From Paracoccus everestensis (GTDB lineage Bacteria; Pseudomonadota; Alphaproteobacteria; Rhodobacterales; Rhodobacteraceae), in the NCBI RefSeq assembly GCF_021491915.1, contig NZ_CP090836.1:1288501-1352500 (forward strand): 64,000 bases of DNA. Reading direction: 5' to 3'. Positions 47,915 to 58,895 of this stretch are shown here, one piece after another. The notes beneath the pieces were generated by a model. That model saw only the letters and a list, made by a program, of their open reading frames with translations. It made no database searches and was not told the origin of the DNA. Both the position numbers and the translations under genes were made by a program. How positions within the stretch are numbered: the first letter of the stretch is position 1; each line of letters opens with the position of its first letter.

Positions 47915-49525
47915 ATGACCGACATCTGGACCCGCCTGAAATCCCATCGCCAGGCGCAAGGTGACCGCCGCATCAGCGACCTGTTCGCCGCCGATCCTGC
48001 CCGCGCGCGCGCCTTTGCGACCCAGGCCGACGGGCTGGTCTTCGACTGGTCCAAGACCATGATCGACGCCGATGCCCGCGATCTGCTGCTGGAACTAGCC
48101 AAGGGCGCCGATGTGGCGACCCGCCGCGAGGCGATGTTCACCGGCGAGAAGATCAACGAAACCGAGGGCCGGGCCGTGCTGCACACCGCCCTGCGCAACC
48201 TGCGCGGCAACGTCACGGTGGACGGCCAGGACGTGATGCCCGCCGTGCGCGAAACCCACGACCGCATGGCCGATTTCGCCCGCGACGTGCGGTCAGGCGC
48301 CTTTACGGGACAGGGCGGCAAGATCACAGATGTGGTCAATATCGGCATCGGCGGGTCGGATCTTGGCCCCTACATGGCGGTGCTGGCGATGGCGCCCTAT
48401 CACGACGGGCCGCGCACGCATTTCGTCAGCAACGTGGACGGTGCGGACATTGCCGACACGTTGAAGGGGCTGGATCCGGCGACGACGCTGGTGATCGTGG
48501 CGTCAAAGACATTCACCACCATCGAGACGATGACCAATGCCCAGACCGCCCGCGACTGGATGGGAAAGGTTGTCACCGACCCCGCGTCGCAATTTGTGGC
48601 GCTGTCCTCGGCCACCGGCAAGACGGCGGAATTCGGCATCGACCCTGCGCGCGTGTTCGGGTTCGAGGACTGGGTGGGCGGGCGTTACTCTGTCTGGGGA
48701 CCGATCGGCCTGTCGCTGATGCTGGCGATCGGCGACGAGCGATTCGATGAATTCCTGGGCGGTGCCGCCACGATGGACACGCATTTCCGAGCTGCGCCGA
48801 TGTCCGAAAACCTGCCGGTGCTGCTGGCCCTTGTGGGCATCTGGCACCACCAGGTCTGTGGCTATCCGACCCGCGCGGTGCTGCCCTATGACAACCGCCT
48901 GCTGCGGCTTCCTGCCTATTTGCAGCAGCTGGAAATGGAATCGAACGGCAAGCGCGTGGCCATGGACGGCAGCGACCTTGGCGTGATGTCGGGCCCGGTG
49001 GTCTGGGGCGAGCCCGGAACAAACGGCCAGCACGCCTTTTACCAGTTGATCCACCAGGGCACCACGCCCGTCCCCTGCGAATTCATCCTGGCCGCCAAGA
49101 GTCACGAGGACGACCTGGCGCATCATCACATCCTGCTGGCTGCGAACTGCCTGGCCCAGTCCGAGGCACTGATGCGCGGCCGCACCCTGGACGAGGCGCG
49201 CGCCCTGATGCAGGCCAAGGGGCTAGAAGGCGCCGAACTGGACCGCCAGGCACGGCACCGGGTGTTTCCCGGAAACCGGCCCTCGACCACCCTGCTGATC
49301 GAGAAGCTGACGCCTTTTACCCTGGGCCAGATCGTCGCTCTGTATGAACACCGGGTGTTCGTGGAAGGCGTGATCTTGGGGATCAACAGCTTTGACCAGT
49401 GGGGAGTCGAACTGGGCAAGGAACTGGCGCTGAAGGTTGAACCGCTGCTGAAGGGCGATGATGCGCCGGGGCACGATCCCTCGACCGAGCATCTGGCGGG
49501 GTTGTTCCGGCAGATGCGCGGATAG
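47915..49525 (+). CDS. pgi: Glucose-6-phosphate isomerase
   Basis: Pgi interconverts fructose and glucose 6-phosphate, feeding the Entner-Doudoroff route from gluconeogenic sugar phosphates. The 536-aa product has [37 protein letters not shown], the signature [18 protein letters not shown] region GGRYSVWG, and [18 protein letters not shown] at the C-terminus. Ribosome-binding site GAAGGAG at good distance. Last gene of the operon; a hairpin follows. Confidence 0.96.
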   Translation: MTDIWTRLKSHRQAQGDRRISDLFAADPARARAFATQADGLVFDWSKTMIDADARDLLLELAKGADVATRREAMFTGEKINETEGRAVLHTALRNLRGNVTVDGQDVMPAVRETHDRMADFARDVRSGAFTGQGGKITDVVNIGIGGSDLGPYMAVLAMAPYHDGPRTHFVSNVDGADIADTLKGLDPATTLVIVASKTFTTIETMTNAQTARDWMGKVVTDPASQFVALSSATGKTAEFGIDPARVFGFEDWVGGRYSVWGPIGLSLMLAIGDERFDEFLGGAATMDTHFRAAPMSENLPVLLALVGIWHHQVCGYPTRAVLPYDNRLLRLPAYLQQLEMESNGKRVAMDGSDLGVMSGPVVWGEPGTNGQHAFYQLIHQGTTPVPCEFILAAKSHEDDLAHHHILLAANCLAQSEALMRGRTLDEARALMQAKGLEGAELDRQARHRVFPGNRPSTTLLIEKLTPFTLGQIVALYEHRVFVEGVILGINSFDQWGVELGKELALKVEPLLKGDDAPGHDPSTEHLAGLFRQMRG

Positions 49526-49534
49526 GCCCAAAGG

Positions 49535-49575
49535 CTGGGGGGCCGTCTGCCCCCCAGGCCCCCCGAGGATATTTT
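49535..49575 (+). terminator. Hairpin plus CCCCGAGGATATTTT motif after pgi
   Basis: CTGGGGGGC / GCCCCCCAG is a perfect 9-bp stem with a 5-nt loop (49535-49557), followed by the motif CCCCGAGGATATTTT (49561-49575) and GTGAAGAAG. Similar units occur after hisG and purA. It separates pgi from convergent slyX. Confidence 0.7.
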
Positions 49576-49589
49576 CGTGAAGAAGAAGC

Positions 49590-49808
49590 CTACCAGTGCG
49601 GTGGGCGCTGATCGGCCAGCGGAATCTGGCCTTCGGTGCCCGCCTGCTGTTCGGCGGCAAAGCGCAGCAGCATCTCGACCCGGCGGGTCAGCAGGGCGAT
49701 CTCGGTATCCTGGCGGGCGATGACCTCGTTCAGATCGTCCACCGTCCTGGCCAGGTGGGCCAAGGCTTCCTCGGCCTGCTGGATTCGCGCGTGGGTATCC
49801 TTGTCCAT
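49590..49808 (-). CDS. slyX: SlyX-family protein
   Basis: The 72-aa coiled-coil protein starts MDKDTHARIQQAEEALAHLA and ends PLADQRPPHW; the C-terminal PPHW-type ending is a SlyX hallmark. The heptad region (RTVDDLNEVIARQDTEIALL) supports a dimeric coil. Function unknown. Convergent with pgi and divergent from hisS (51 bp). Confidence 0.88.
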   Translation of the reverse strand: MDKDTHARIQQAEEALAHLARTVDDLNEVIARQDTEIALLTRRVEMLLRFAAEQQAGTEGQIPLADQRPPHW

Positions 49809-49859
49809 ATCGGCCCCTTCGGTTAAGGCAGCCACGGATTTGGCCGGAAAGGCAGGACC

Positions 49860-51341
49860 ATGGCGAAAGATCAGAAAAAACAGCCCCGTCCCAAGGCGGA
49901 AACGCCCAAGGGCTTTCGCGACTATTTCGGCGCGGACGTGACGGAACGCAAGGCGATGCTGGATGCCATCGGTAAAGTTTACGAACTGCATGGCTTCGAT
50001 CCGCTGGAAACAAGCGCGGTCGAGACGGTCGAGGCCCTGGGCAAGTTCCTGCCCGACGTGGACCGCCCGAATGCGGGTGTCTTTGCCTGGCAGGAAGAAG
50101 CGGTGCCCGGCGGCGGTTCCGGCGAGTGGCTGGCGCTGCGTTATGACCTGACGGCCCCCTTGGCGCGGGTGGCCGCGCAGTTTCGCAATGACCTGCCGAT
50201 CCCCTATCGCCGCTATGCCATGGGTCCGGTCTGGCGGAACGAGAAGCCGGGGCCGGGGCGGTTCCGGCAGTTCTATCAATGCGACGCGGACACGGTTGGG
50301 TCTGCGTCGGTGGCGGCAGATGCCGAGATTTGCGCGATGCTTGCCGATGCGTTGGAGGCCGTGGGGATCGCGCGCGGCGACTATCTGGTGCGGATCAACA
50401 ATCGCAAGGTCCTGAACGGCGTGCTGGAGGCTGCCGAGGTGCGCGCTGACCAGGCCGAGAACGTGCTGCGCCAGATCGACAAGTTCGACAAGGTGGGCCG
50501 CGACGGCGTGCTGGCGCTGCTGACCACGGGCCGCAAGGACGCCAGCGGCGCAATGATCGAAGGCGTGGGTTTGAGTGAGGCGCAGGCCCAGCCGGTCTTG
50601 GCCTTCCTGACCTCGAAAGGATCGGACAACACGGCCACGCTGGAGAACCTGCGCGCGGCGGTCGGCGCTTCGGCCATCGGCGCTGAAGGCGTGGACGAGT
50701 TGGCCGAGATCGCCGGAATGCTGGGCGCCATAGGCATGGACAAGGACCGCGCGGTCATCGACCCCTCGGTCGTGCGCGGCCTGGGCTATTACACCGGACC
50801 CGTCTTCGAGGCCGAGCTGACTTTCGAGATCCTGGATGAAAAGGGCCGCAAGCGGCAGTTCGGATCGGTCGCGGGGGGCGGGCGCTATGACGGGCTGGTG
50901 GAACGATTCACGGGCCAGAAGGTGCCAGCAACCGGTGTCAGCATCGGTGTGGACCGGCTTATCGCCGCGTTGCGGGCCAAGGGGCTGACGGGGACGCAGG
51001 CGCAGGGGCCGGTTGTCGTCACGGTCATGGACCGCGACCGGATGGCTGACTATCAGGCCATGGCGGTTGAACTGCGCGCGGCGGGCATCCGGGCCGAGGT
51101 CTATTTGGGCAATCCGAAGAACTTCGGCAACCAGTTGAAATATGCCGACAAGCGTGGCGCACCCGTGGCGATCATCCAAGGGGGTGACGAGGCAGCGCGG
51201 GGCGTCGTGCAGGTCAAGGATCTGGTCCTGGGGGCGCGCATTGCCGCCGAGGCCAGCCTGGACGAATGGAAGGCCCAGCCCGCCCAGACCGAGGTTCCCC
51301 GCGCTGATCTGGTCGCGGAAGTCCGTCGGATCCTTTCATGA
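49860..51341 (+). CDS. hisS: Histidyl-tRNA synthetase
   Basis: HisRS charges tRNA-His. The 493-aa class II enzyme has motif 1 around [20 protein letters not shown], motif 2 [19 protein letters not shown], histidine-A box [10 protein letters not shown], and motif 3 region [12 protein letters not shown]. It is longer than the E. coli enzyme (424 aa), with a basic N-terminal extension [20 protein letters not shown]. It overlaps hisZ by ATGA, so synthetase, regulatory paralogue and biosynthetic enzyme share an operon. Confidence 0.96.
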   Translation: MAKDQKKQPRPKAETPKGFRDYFGADVTERKAMLDAIGKVYELHGFDPLETSAVETVEALGKFLPDVDRPNAGVFAWQEEAVPGGGSGEWLALRYDLTAPLARVAAQFRNDLPIPYRRYAMGPVWRNEKPGPGRFRQFYQCDADTVGSASVAADAEICAMLADALEAVGIARGDYLVRINNRKVLNGVLEAAEVRADQAENVLRQIDKFDKVGRDGVLALLTTGRKDASGAMIEGVGLSEAQAQPVLAFLTSKGSDNTATLENLRAAVGASAIGAEGVDELAEIAGMLGAIGMDKDRAVIDPSVVRGLGYYTGPVFEAELTFEILDEKGRKRQFGSVAGGGRYDGLVERFTGQKVPATGVSIGVDRLIAALRAKGLTGTQAQGPVVVTVMDRDRMADYQAMAVELRAAGIRAEVYLGNPKNFGNQLKYADKRGAPVAIIQGGDEAARGVVQVKDLVLGARIAAEASLDEWKAQPAQTEVPRADLVAEVRRILS

Positions 51342-52402
51342 TCCCCAAGCGCGACAAGCAGGCCATCGGCCAGCGGTTCCTGTCCGCCTTCCGCGAGGCG
51401 GGGGCGGTCGAAGTCGCGCCCGACATCCTGCTGCCCGCCGATACCCTGCTGGATCTGTATGGCGAGGATATTCGCGCCCGGGCCTATACCTCGACCGATC
51501 CGCTGCGGGGCGAGGTGATGCTGCGGCCGGATTTTACCGTCCCGGTGGTGCAGATGCACATGGCCGGTGGGGCCGAACCTGCGCGCTATTGCTATCTGGG
51601 CGAGGTGTTCCGCAAGCAGGATCCGGGCGAGGAGCGGCCTGCCAATCCACGCGACAACGAATACCTGCAAGCGGGGTTCGAACTGTTCGCCCACGATCCC
51701 CAGGCCGATGCCGAGGTCTTTGCATTGTTCCACCGGCAGCTGGCGCCTTACGGGCTGCGGGCCGTGACGGGCGACATGGGGCTGGTGATGGATGCGGTCC
51801 GCGCGCTGCCGCTGTCGGATGCCCGACGGGATGCGCTTTTGCATCATGTCTGGAGGCCGGGACGCTTCGGGCGGCTTTTGGACCGTTTTTCGCGCCCTGC
51901 GGCCCCGCGCGCTTTTGCCGACAGCGCCGCCCCCTGGGCTGGGCTGCGGACAAGGGCCGAGATGGACCGGCGCATCGCCCGGCTGATCGCGGATGGGGAC
52001 GCCGCGCCCTTGGACCGCGTCTGGATTGCTCGGCTGGACCGGCTGTTCACGATCAGCGCCTCCATGCCGGATGCCACGAAGGAACTGGCGAACCTGGCAC
52101 GGGACTGGCCCGCCCTGGTTCCGGCCATTCGCCGCATCGAGAAGCGGGCAGGGATGCTGGCGGACCTGGGCATCTCGCCTGAAACCGTGCTGTTCGACGC
52201 AAGCCACGGTCACCGCACGATGGAATATTACGACGGCTTCACCTTCAGCTTCGTGGCCGAAAGCCGCCCTGACTGGCCCCCGGTCGCGACGGGCGGACGC
52301 TATGACGCGCTGACCGCCGTGCTGGGGCGGGGCGGGCGGGCGATCCCTGCCGTGGGCGGCATCATCCGGCCGGGCCTTGTTGCCGAATTGGAGGCCGCAT
52401 GA
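51338..52402 (+). CDS. hisZ: ATP phosphoribosyltransferase regulatory subunit
   Basis: HisZ is a HisRS paralogue that lacks charging activity and activates short-form HisG. The 354-aa product keeps a class II core ([48 protein letters not shown]) but is shorter than HisS and lacks the anticodon domain. Overlaps hisS and hisG by 4 bp each. Confidence 0.93.
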   Translation: MIPKRDKQAIGQRFLSAFREAGAVEVAPDILLPADTLLDLYGEDIRARAYTSTDPLRGEVMLRPDFTVPVVQMHMAGGAEPARYCYLGEVFRKQDPGEERPANPRDNEYLQAGFELFAHDPQADAEVFALFHRQLAPYGLRAVTGDMGLVMDAVRALPLSDARRDALLHHVWRPGRFGRLLDRFSRPAAPRAFADSAAPWAGLRTRAEMDRRIARLIADGDAAPLDRVWIARLDRLFTISASMPDATKELANLARDWPALVPAIRRIEKRAGMLADLGISPETVLFDASHGHRTMEYYDGFTFSFVAESRPDWPPVATGGRYDALTAVLGRGGRAIPAVGGIIRPGLVAELEAA

Positions 52403-53076
52403 TCCGGCTGGGCGTACCGTCCAAGGGACGGCTGATGGAACAAACCTTTGGCTGGTTCGCCGCGCGCGGGGTCACGCTGTCGCGCAGCGGGTCGGACCGC
52501 GAATATGCGGGCAGGGTGCAGGGGGTGGACGGCGTATCCCTGGTTCTGCTGTCGGCGGGGGAAATCCCACGCGAACTGGCGGCGGGCCGGATTGAACTGG
52601 GCGTGACGGGCACCGATCTGGTGCGCGAAAAGCTGGCGGGTTGGCGGTCTGATGTGGCCGAGGTTGCGCCGATGGGATTCGGTCATGCCGATCTGATCCT
52701 GGCCGTGCCGGACTGCTGGCACGATTGCGAGGATCTGGACGATCTAGCATCCATCGCCCGCGACTTTCGGGCCGCCCATGGTTTCAGGCTGCGGATCGCG
52801 ACCAAGTATCACCGGCTGGTCCGGGCCTGGCTGGCGGCGCATGAGGTCGCGGATTATCAACTGGTTGATTCCCAAGGGGCAACCGAGGGCACCATCGCCA
52901 ATCAGACGGCCGAAGCTATTGCCGACATCACCTCGTCGGGCGAGACCCTGCGGGCGAACAACCTGAAGATTCTGGCTGCGGATCCCATCCTGCGGTCGCA
53001 GGCGACGTTGTTTGCCAATCGTGCGGCCTTGGCGGATGTCCGGCCGTTACTGGCACAGCTTGGGTTGGAGGCGTAG
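52399..53076 (+). CDS. hisG: ATP phosphoribosyltransferase, short form
   Basis: HisG performs the first step of histidine synthesis. The 225-aa length and absence of the C-terminal allosteric domain mark the short form that needs HisZ, encoded immediately upstream. Typical parts are RLGVPSKGRLMEQT, ELGVTGTDLVREK and the PRPP-loop region LVDSQGATEGTIANQTAEAI. Two hairpins follow. Confidence 0.95.
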   Translation: MIRLGVPSKGRLMEQTFGWFAARGVTLSRSGSDREYAGRVQGVDGVSLVLLSAGEIPRELAAGRIELGVTGTDLVREKLAGWRSDVAEVAPMGFGHADLILAVPDCWHDCEDLDDLASIARDFRAAHGFRLRIATKYHRLVRAWLAAHEVADYQLVDSQGATEGTIANQTAEAIADITSSGETLRANNLKILAADPILRSQATLFANRAALADVRPLLAQLGLEA

Positions 53077-53077
53077 C

Positions 53078-53126
53078 CGGGGGCTGTCTGCCCCCGTCTC
53101 CTGCGGAGACTCCCCCGAGGATATTT
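53078..53126 (+). terminator. Double hairpin plus CCCCCGAGGATATTT motif after hisG
   Basis: CGGGGGC / GCCCCCG (53078-53096) and GTCTCC / GGAGAC (53096-53110) form two consecutive stems, followed by CCCCCGAGGATATTT (53112-53126) and GGGTGAAGAAG. It is the second occurrence of this intergenic pattern. It separates hisG from convergent ftsY. Confidence 0.7.
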
Positions 53127-53142
53127 GGGTGAAGAAGAGGCC

Positions 53143-54141
53143 TTAAAGGCCTACCAGGGCGCGGGCGAAATCGTTTGCGTCAAAAGCGTCCAGGTCGTCG
53201 ATCTGCTCGCCCACGCCGATGGCATGGATGGGCAGGCCGAAGCGGTCGGCCAGGGCCACCAGCACGCCGCCGCGCGCGGTGCCGTCCAGCTTGGTCATCA
53301 CCAGGCCCGAGACATCGGCAAGCTGGCGAAAGGTTTCCACCTGGTTCAGCGCGTTCTGGCCCGTGGTTGCGTCCAGGACCAGCAGGGTGTTGTGAGGCGC
53401 GGTCGGATCCTTCTTGCGGATCACGCGGACGATCTTGGCCAGTTCCTCCATCAGATCCTGGCGGTTCTGCAAGCGGCCCGCCGTGTCGATCATCAGAAGA
53501 TCGGCGCCCTCGGATTCAGCCCGGGTCATGGCGTCGAAGGCGAGGCTGGCAGGATCGCTGCCCTGGGCTGCAACCATCACCGGCACGCCGGCCCGCTGGC
53601 CCCAGATCTGCAACTGTTCGACGGCAGCGGCACGGAAGGTATCGCCCGCCGCGATCATCACCGACTTGCCCGCCGCACGGAATTGGCTGGCCAGCTTGCC
53701 GATGGTGGTGGTCTTGCCCGCGCCATTGACGCCCACGACCAGCACGACTTGGGGCTTTTTCGGATAAAGGGGCAGGGGACGGGCGACCGGGGTCATGATC
53801 CGCGTGATCTCGTCCGCCAGCAGTTCCTTGAGTTCGGTCGAGGACATCCGGCGGCCCATCCGCCCTTCGGCGATATTGGCGGTCACGCGCAGCGCGGTAT
53901 CGACGCCTAGGTCGGCCTGGACCAGCATGTCCTCCAACTCCTCCAGCATCTCGTCGTCAAGGGCGCGGCGGGGTTCCTCGGGCCGTGCGGGTGTTGTGCC
54001 GAACAGGCGGCCGACCAGTCCGGTGGGCTGGGCGGGTTCGGGCATGGCCTGGGGCGCCGTGTCCACGATACCGTCCAGCCCTTCGCCGATCTTCGTTGAG
54101 GATCGCGTCAGCCTTTCGCGCAGTTTCGACAAAAACGACAT
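53143..54141 (-). CDS. ftsY: Signal recognition particle receptor FtsY
   Basis: FtsY receives SRP-ribosome complexes at the membrane. The 332-aa GTPase begins MSFLSKLRERLTRSSTKIGE and has G1 GVNGAGKTTTIGK, the DTFRAAAVEQL insertion box, G3 DTAGRLQ and G4 TKLDGTARGG. The acidic A domain is very short, as in many alphaproteobacteria. Divergent from purA (139 bp). An AGGCCTT-a-AAGGCCT palindrome overlaps its stop codon. Confidence 0.96.
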   Translation of the reverse strand: MSFLSKLRERLTRSSTKIGEGLDGIVDTAPQAMPEPAQPTGLVGRLFGTTPARPEEPRRALDDEMLEELEDMLVQADLGVDTALRVTANIAEGRMGRRMSSTELKELLADEITRIMTPVARPLPLYPKKPQVVLVVGVNGAGKTTTIGKLASQFRAAGKSVMIAAGDTFRAAAVEQLQIWGQRAGVPVMVAAQGSDPASLAFDAMTRAESEGADLLMIDTAGRLQNRQDLMEELAKIVRVIRKKDPTAPHNTLLVLDATTGQNALNQVETFRQLADVSGLVMTKLDGTARGGVLVALADRFGLPIHAIGVGEQIDDLDAFDANDFARALVGL

Positions 54142-54280
54142 GGTCCGCACCTTTCAAGTCCGCGGGCGACCCTAATCGCTGCGGGGCGAAAGGAAAAGGG
54201 CGGCAAATCCCGGCTTTCCCCCGGACTGGGCTTGCGCTAGACCCGGCGGCGGACTTTTTCGAGGAATGGAAGGACCGTTC

Positions 54281-55573
54281 ATGGCCAATGTGGTGGTTGT
54301 CGGCGCGCAATGGGGCGACGAAGGCAAGGGCAAGATCGTCGATTGGCTTTCCGAACGGGCCGATGTGATCGCCCGTTTCCAGGGCGGCCATAATGCCGGG
54401 CATACGCTGGTCATCGGCAACACGGTCTTCAAGCTGTCGCTGCTGCCGTCGGGCATCGTGCGGACAGGCAAGCTGGCCGTGATCGGCAACGGCGTCGTGC
54501 TGGACCCCTGGGCGCTGTTTTCGGAAATCGAGAAGCTGTCGGCCCAAGGCGTGGCCATCAGCACCGACAACCTGATGATCGCGGAAAACACGCCCCTGAT
54601 CCTGCCGCTGCACCAGGATCTGGACAAGCTGCGCGAGGAAGCCGCCGGCGCCTCGAAGATCGGCACCACGGGACGTGGCATCGGGCCGGCATACGAGGAC
54701 AAGGTGGGCCGCCGCACCATCCGCGTGGCGGACCTGGGTGACGAGGAAACGCTGGACGCGCGGCTGGACCGGCTGTTGGCCCATCACGACGCGCTGCGGC
54801 AGGGCCTTGGGGCCGAACCCATCGACCGCGCCGCGTTGAAGGCCAAGCTGATGGAAGTCGCGCCGAGGTTGCTGCCCTATGCCCAGCCGGTGTGGAAAGT
54901 CATGGCCGACGCCCGCAAGGCCGGAAAGCGCATCCTGTTCGAAGGGGCGCAGGGGTCGCTGCTGGATATCGACTTTGGCACCTATCCTTATGTCACCAGC
55001 TCGACCACGATGTCGGGGATGGCGGCTTCGGGGACCGGCATGGGACCGTCTGCCATCGGCTTTGTGCTGGGGATCGTGAAGGCCTATACCACGCGGGTGG
55101 GCGAAGGGCCTTTCCCGACCGAACTGCACGATGCGGACGGGCAGCGCCTGGGCGAGCGGGGCCATGAATTCGGCACCGTCACGGGACGCAAGCGGCGCTG
55201 TGGCTGGTTCGACGCGGTGCTTGTGCGCCAGACCTGCGCGATCAGCGGGGTCAATGGTATCGCCCTGACGAAACTGGACGTGCTGGACGGGTTCGACAAG
55301 CTGAAGATCTGCGTAGGCTATGAGATCGACGGCGTGAAATACGATTACCTGCCCACGGCGGCTGCGTTGCAGGCCAAGGTCACGCCAATCTATGAGGAAA
55401 TGGACGGCTGGCACGGATCCACCCAAGGAGCGCGCAGTTGGGCCGACCTGCCTGCTGCGGCGATCAAGTACGTGCGACGCGTCGAGGAACTAATCCAGTG
55501 CCCGGTCGCGCTGCTCTCGACCAGCCCCGAGCGGGACGATACGATCCTGGTGACGGATCCCTTCGAGGACTGA
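54281..55573 (+). CDS. purA: Adenylosuccinate synthetase
   Basis: PurA joins IMP and aspartate using GTP. The 430-aa protein begins [20 protein letters not shown], with the P-loop-like GDEGKGK and catalytic residues, then [12 protein letters not shown] and [17 protein letters not shown] 54281 follows GGAAGGAC; five in-frame codons upstream are rejected. A hairpin and GGATATTT motif follow. Confidence 0.97.
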   Translation: MANVVVVGAQWGDEGKGKIVDWLSERADVIARFQGGHNAGHTLVIGNTVFKLSLLPSGIVRTGKLAVIGNGVVLDPWALFSEIEKLSAQGVAISTDNLMIAENTPLILPLHQDLDKLREEAAGASKIGTTGRGIGPAYEDKVGRRTIRVADLGDEETLDARLDRLLAHHDALRQGLGAEPIDRAALKAKLMEVAPRLLPYAQPVWKVMADARKAGKRILFEGAQGSLLDIDFGTYPYVTSSTTMSGMAASGTGMGPSAIGFVLGIVKAYTTRVGEGPFPTELHDADGQRLGERGHEFGTVTGRKRRCGWFDAVLVRQTCAISGVNGIALTKLDVLDGFDKLKICVGYEIDGVKYDYLPTAAALQAKVTPIYEEMDGWHGSTQGARSWADLPAAAIKYVRRVEELIQCPVALLSTSPERDDTILVTDPFED

Positions 55574-55579
55574 CGCAAT

Positions 55580-55617
55580 CCGGGGGTTTCACACCCCCGG
55601 ACCCCCGTGGGATATTT
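55580..55617 (+). terminator. Hairpin plus CCCCGTGGGATATTT motif after purA
   Basis: CCGGGGGT / ACCCCCGG is a perfect 8-bp stem with a 5-nt loop (55580-55600), followed by CCCCGTGGGATATTT. Third occurrence of the hairpin plus GGATATTT pattern in the window, here before the DUF2842 gene. Confidence 0.65.
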
Positions 55618-55646
55618 GACACCAAGCTGAAAGGGGAGGGGCGGGC

Positions 55647-55859
55647 ATGAATCTGAAGACGCGCAAGAGGCTGTCGCTGCTAATCCTGGTTGTCGGGATG
55701 CCCCTTTATGTCGTGGCGGCGGTGACGTTGGTGAACTGGATGGATGTTCGTTTCGGACGCCAGCCGATCCTGATCGAGGTCGGGATCTATGTCCTGCTGG
55801 GATTTCTGTGGATCCTGCCGTTCAAACGGGTGTTTTCCGGCATCGGACGCGGTGAATGA
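55647..55859 (+). CDS. DUF2842-type small membrane protein
   Basis: The 70-aa product starts MNLKTRKRLSLLILVVGMPL and has two hydrophobic helices (about residues 9-31 and 43-60) ending [13 protein letters not shown], matching the small DUF2842 family of alphaproteobacteria. It overlaps the thiamine diphosphokinase gene by ATGA. Function unknown. Confidence 0.82.
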   Translation: MNLKTRKRLSLLILVVGMPLYVVAAVTLVNWMDVRFGRQPILIEVGIYVLLGFLWILPFKRVFSGIGRGE

Positions 55860-56518
55860 TCGCGCCCCTGGTCATTTCCGACCGGGGTGTGACCGTGATC
55901 GGCGGGGGCGCGACGTCCCCCTATGATCTGCAAACAGCGCTTGCGGTGGCGCCGACCCTTGTGGCGGCGGATGGCGGGGCGGACCGGGCGCTTGCCCTGG
56001 GGCAGCCGCCCCACTGGGTGATCGGCGACCTGGACAGCATCACCTCTGGGGCGCGCAGGCTGATTCCCGCGGGGCGCATCCATCACGTCGCCGAACAGGA
56101 CAGCACCGACTTTACCAAATGCCTGACCCGCATCGCCGCCCCCTTTGTCATGGCGGTGGGCTTTGCCGGGTTTCGGCTGGACCATACGCTGTCGGCACTG
56201 ACCACCATGGCCAGCACGGCCCGGCCCCTTGTGATCATGCTGGCGTCCGATGACGTGGTTTTCGTGGCGCCCCCCCGGCTGACCCTGCCGCTGATGCCGG
56301 GAACGCGGGTGTCGCTGTATCCCATGGGTCCGGCGCGCGGGATCAGCACGGGCCTTGAATGGCCTATCGAAGGGATCGAGTTTGCGCCGGGCGGGCGGGT
56401 CGGGACATCCAACATGGCCAACGGCGTCGTGACCCTGCGGATCGAGGGCAAGATGCTGCTGATGTTGCCGCGCAGCACGCTGGCCAGCGTCATGACGGCG
56501 TTGCGTTTGCCGGCCTGA
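55856..56518 (+). CDS. Thiamine diphosphokinase
   Basis: The 220-aa enzyme would transfer pyrophosphate from ATP to thiamine. Motifs are [26 protein letters not shown] and the substrate-site [11 protein letters not shown], then [14 protein letters not shown] and a C-terminal [13 protein letters not shown]. No TPP riboswitch is seen upstream because the start lies within the DUF2842 stop. Confidence 0.9.
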   Translation: MIAPLVISDRGVTVIGGGATSPYDLQTALAVAPTLVAADGGADRALALGQPPHWVIGDLDSITSGARRLIPAGRIHHVAEQDSTDFTKCLTRIAAPFVMAVGFAGFRLDHTLSALTTMASTARPLVIMLASDDVVFVAPPRLTLPLMPGTRVSLYPMGPARGISTGLEWPIEGIEFAPGGRVGTSNMANGVVTLRIEGKMLLMLPRSTLASVMTALRLPA

Positions 56519-56594
56519 TGGCATCACAGCCCCGTGCAGCGGTTGCCGCCTTGGCTGGGATGGCTTATCTGGAAGGCGAACCCCGGAGGCATCC

Positions 56595-57725
56595 ATGTCG
56601 CTGAACCCCATCCGTCCATGGCGCAACATCGAGCGTCGCAAGTCGCGCCAGATCATGGTGGGCAACGTCCCCGTGGGCGGCGACGCGCCGATCAGCGTGC
56701 AAACCATGACCAATACCAACGGCCATGACGTGCGTGCAACCCTGGACCAGGTGATCCGGGCAGCCGACGCCGGGGCCGACATCGTGCGAATTTCCGCGCC
56801 GGACCAGGAAACCACGCGCGCGCTGCGCGAGATTTGCCGCGAAAGCCCGGTGCCGATCGTGGCCGACATCCATTTCCACTACAAGCGCGCGATCGAGGCG
56901 GCCGGGGCGGGCGCGGCCTGCCTGCGCATCAATCCCGGCAATATCGGCGATGCGGCGCGGGTGCGCGAGGTCATCAAGGCGGCCAAGGACCACGGCTGTT
57001 CGATCCGCATCGGTGTCAATGCCGGATCGCTGGAACGGCATCTTCTGGAGAAATACGGCGAGCCTTGCCCGGATGCGATGGTGGAATCGGGCCTGGATCA
57101 CATCAAGATCCTGCAGGACAACGATTTCCACGAATTCAAGATCAGCGTGAAGGCCAGCGACGTGTTCCTGTCCGCCGCTGCCTATCAGCAATTGGCGGAT
57201 GCGACGGACGCGCCGATCCACCTGGGGATCACCGAAGCAGGCGGCTTTGTCGGCGGCACGGTCAAGTCGGCCATCGGGCTTGGCAACCTGCTGTGGATGG
57301 GCATCGGCGACACGATCCGCGTCAGCCTGTCCGCCGATCCGGTCGAAGAGGTCAAGGTCGGGTTCGAGATCCTCAAGTCGCTGGGCCTGCGGACGCGGGG
57401 GGTGCAGATCATTTCCTGCCCGTCATGCGCGCGGCAGGGCTTTGATGTGATCCGGACGGTTGAATCCCTTGAAAAGCGGCTGGAACATATCAAGACGCCG
57501 ATGTCCTTGTCGATCATCGGCTGCGTGGTCAACGGCCCGGGCGAGGCCTTGATGACCGATATCGGCTTTACCGGCGGCGGCGCGGGCAGCGGCATGGTCT
57601 ATCTGGCCGGACGGCAAAGCCACAAGATGACCAACGACCAGATGATCGACCACATCGTGCAACTGGTCGAGGAACGCGCCGAAAAGATCGAGGCCGAGGC
57701 AAGCGCGCAGACTGCGGCGGAGTAG
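56595..57725 (+). CDS. ispG: 4-hydroxy-3-methylbut-2-enyl diphosphate synthase
   Basis: IspG (GcpE) is the Fe-S enzyme of the penultimate step of the MEP isoprenoid pathway. The 376-aa product starts [20 protein letters not shown], with [18 protein letters not shown], and Fe-S cysteines in [14 protein letters not shown] and [10 protein letters not shown]. Ribosome-binding site CGGAGG precedes the ATG. A long hairpin follows before convergent moaA. Confidence 0.96.
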   Translation: MSLNPIRPWRNIERRKSRQIMVGNVPVGGDAPISVQTMTNTNGHDVRATLDQVIRAADAGADIVRISAPDQETTRALREICRESPVPIVADIHFHYKRAIEAAGAGAACLRINPGNIGDAARVREVIKAAKDHGCSIRIGVNAGSLERHLLEKYGEPCPDAMVESGLDHIKILQDNDFHEFKISVKASDVFLSAAAYQQLADATDAPIHLGITEAGGFVGGTVKSAIGLGNLLWMGIGDTIRVSLSADPVEEVKVGFEILKSLGLRTRGVQIISCPSCARQGFDVIRTVESLEKRLEHIKTPMSLSIIGCVVNGPGEALMTDIGFTGGGAGSGMVYLAGRQSHKMTNDQMIDHIVQLVEERAEKIEAEASAQTAAE

Positions 57726-57732
57726 AGTGCGG

Positions 57733-57772
57733 GCTTGCACGCACCACCGGCCGACCAGGGGTGCGTGCAAGC
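57733..57772. terminator. Bidirectional terminator between ispG and moaA
   Basis: GCTTGCACGCACC (57733-57745) pairs perfectly over 13 bp with GGTGCGTGCAAGC (57760-57772); four more pairs extend the stem outward after one mismatch. There is no strong U-run. Position between convergent genes fits a shared terminator. Confidence 0.75.
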
Positions 57773-57779
57773 ACGCATC

Positions 57780-58787
57780 CTACCCCCCGGTGTGGCTCAT
57801 GTGGCGGGACATCTGACCTGCGACGGTCTGGCGGGAATAATCGAAGTCGTGGCCCTTGGGCTTGCGGCTGATAGCGGCGCGGATCGCGTCCTTTACCGCC
57901 TCGTCTTCAGAAGACGCCCGCAGGGGCGCGCGCAGGTCGGCGCGGTCTTCCTGGCCCAGGCACATGAACAATTCGCCCGTGCAGGTCAGGCGGACACGGT
58001 TGCAGCTTTCGCAGAAATTATGGGTCAAGGGCGTGATGAAGCCGATCTTCTGCCCGGTTTCCTGCAAGCGGACATAGCGGGCCGGACCGCCGGTCCGTTC
58101 AGCCAGATCCAGCAGCGTGAACCGTTCCGACAGGCGCGCGCGCAGGTCGGACAGGGACCAGTATTGGTCCAGCCGATCCTCGTTCCCCAGATCGCCCATC
58201 GGCATGACCTCGATGAAGGTCAGGTCGTGGCCCTCGTCGCCGCACCAGCGGACCAGATCGAACAATTCGCTGTCGTTCACGCCTTTCAGCGCGACGGCGT
58301 TGATCTTGACCCGAAGGCCTGCGGCGGTGGCGGCCCGGATGCCGTCCAGCACCTGCGGCAACCGGCCCCAGCGGGTGATGGCGGCGAACTTGTCAGGATC
58401 CAGCGTATCCAGCGACACATTCACCCGCCGGATGCCGCAATCGACCAGTTCGGCAGCGTATCGGCCAAGCTGGCTGCCGTTGGTGGTCAGGGTCAGTTCG
58501 TCCAGGCCTGCGCCCAGATGCCGCGACATGGCCCGGAAAAAGGTCATGATGTTGCGACGGACCAGCGGCTCGCCCCCGGTGATGCGCAGCTTCTGGACCC
58601 CCAGGCCCACGAAGGCGCTGCACAGGCGGTCCAGTTCCTCCAGCGTCAGAAGATCTGCCTTGGGCAGGAACTGCATATGTTCGGCCATGCAGTACACGCA
58701 GCGGAAATCGCAGCGGTCCGTGACCGACACCCGCAGATAGGTGATTGGTCGCGCGAAGGGGTCGATGAGGGGGGCTGCCTGTTGCAT
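57780..58787 (-). CDS. moaA: GTP 3',8-cyclase MoaA
   Basis: MoaA is the radical-SAM enzyme that starts molybdenum-cofactor synthesis from GTP. The 335-aa protein has the SAM cluster motif in [20 protein letters not shown], the second C-terminal cluster ([20 protein letters not shown]) and the C-terminal Gly-Gly (MSHTGG) needed for activity. No other moa genes are nearby. Confidence 0.96.
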   Translation of the reverse strand: MQQAAPLIDPFARPITYLRVSVTDRCDFRCVYCMAEHMQFLPKADLLTLEELDRLCSAFVGLGVQKLRITGGEPLVRRNIMTFFRAMSRHLGAGLDELTLTTNGSQLGRYAAELVDCGIRRVNVSLDTLDPDKFAAITRWGRLPQVLDGIRAATAAGLRVKINAVALKGVNDSELFDLVRWCGDEGHDLTFIEVMPMGDLGNEDRLDQYWSLSDLRARLSERFTLLDLAERTGGPARYVRLQETGQKIGFITPLTHNFCESCNRVRLTCTGELFMCLGQEDRADLRAPLRASSEDEAVKDAIRAAISRKPKGHDFDYSRQTVAGQMSRHMSHTGG

Positions 58788-58895
58788 CCCCTCAATCTAG
58801 GCGCGCGGACCGGCGCAGACAAGCGGCGACCGGCTGGACGCGGTTGCGCCAGGCGGGCTAGGGTCGGCCCGGAGACGGGACAGAAGGGACAACCC

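Noticed and set aside
53138..53152. AGGCCTT-a-AAGGCCT palindrome as an operator
   Set aside because: It overlaps the ftsY stop codon and restriction-like symmetry is common in GC-rich DNA; no supporting context.
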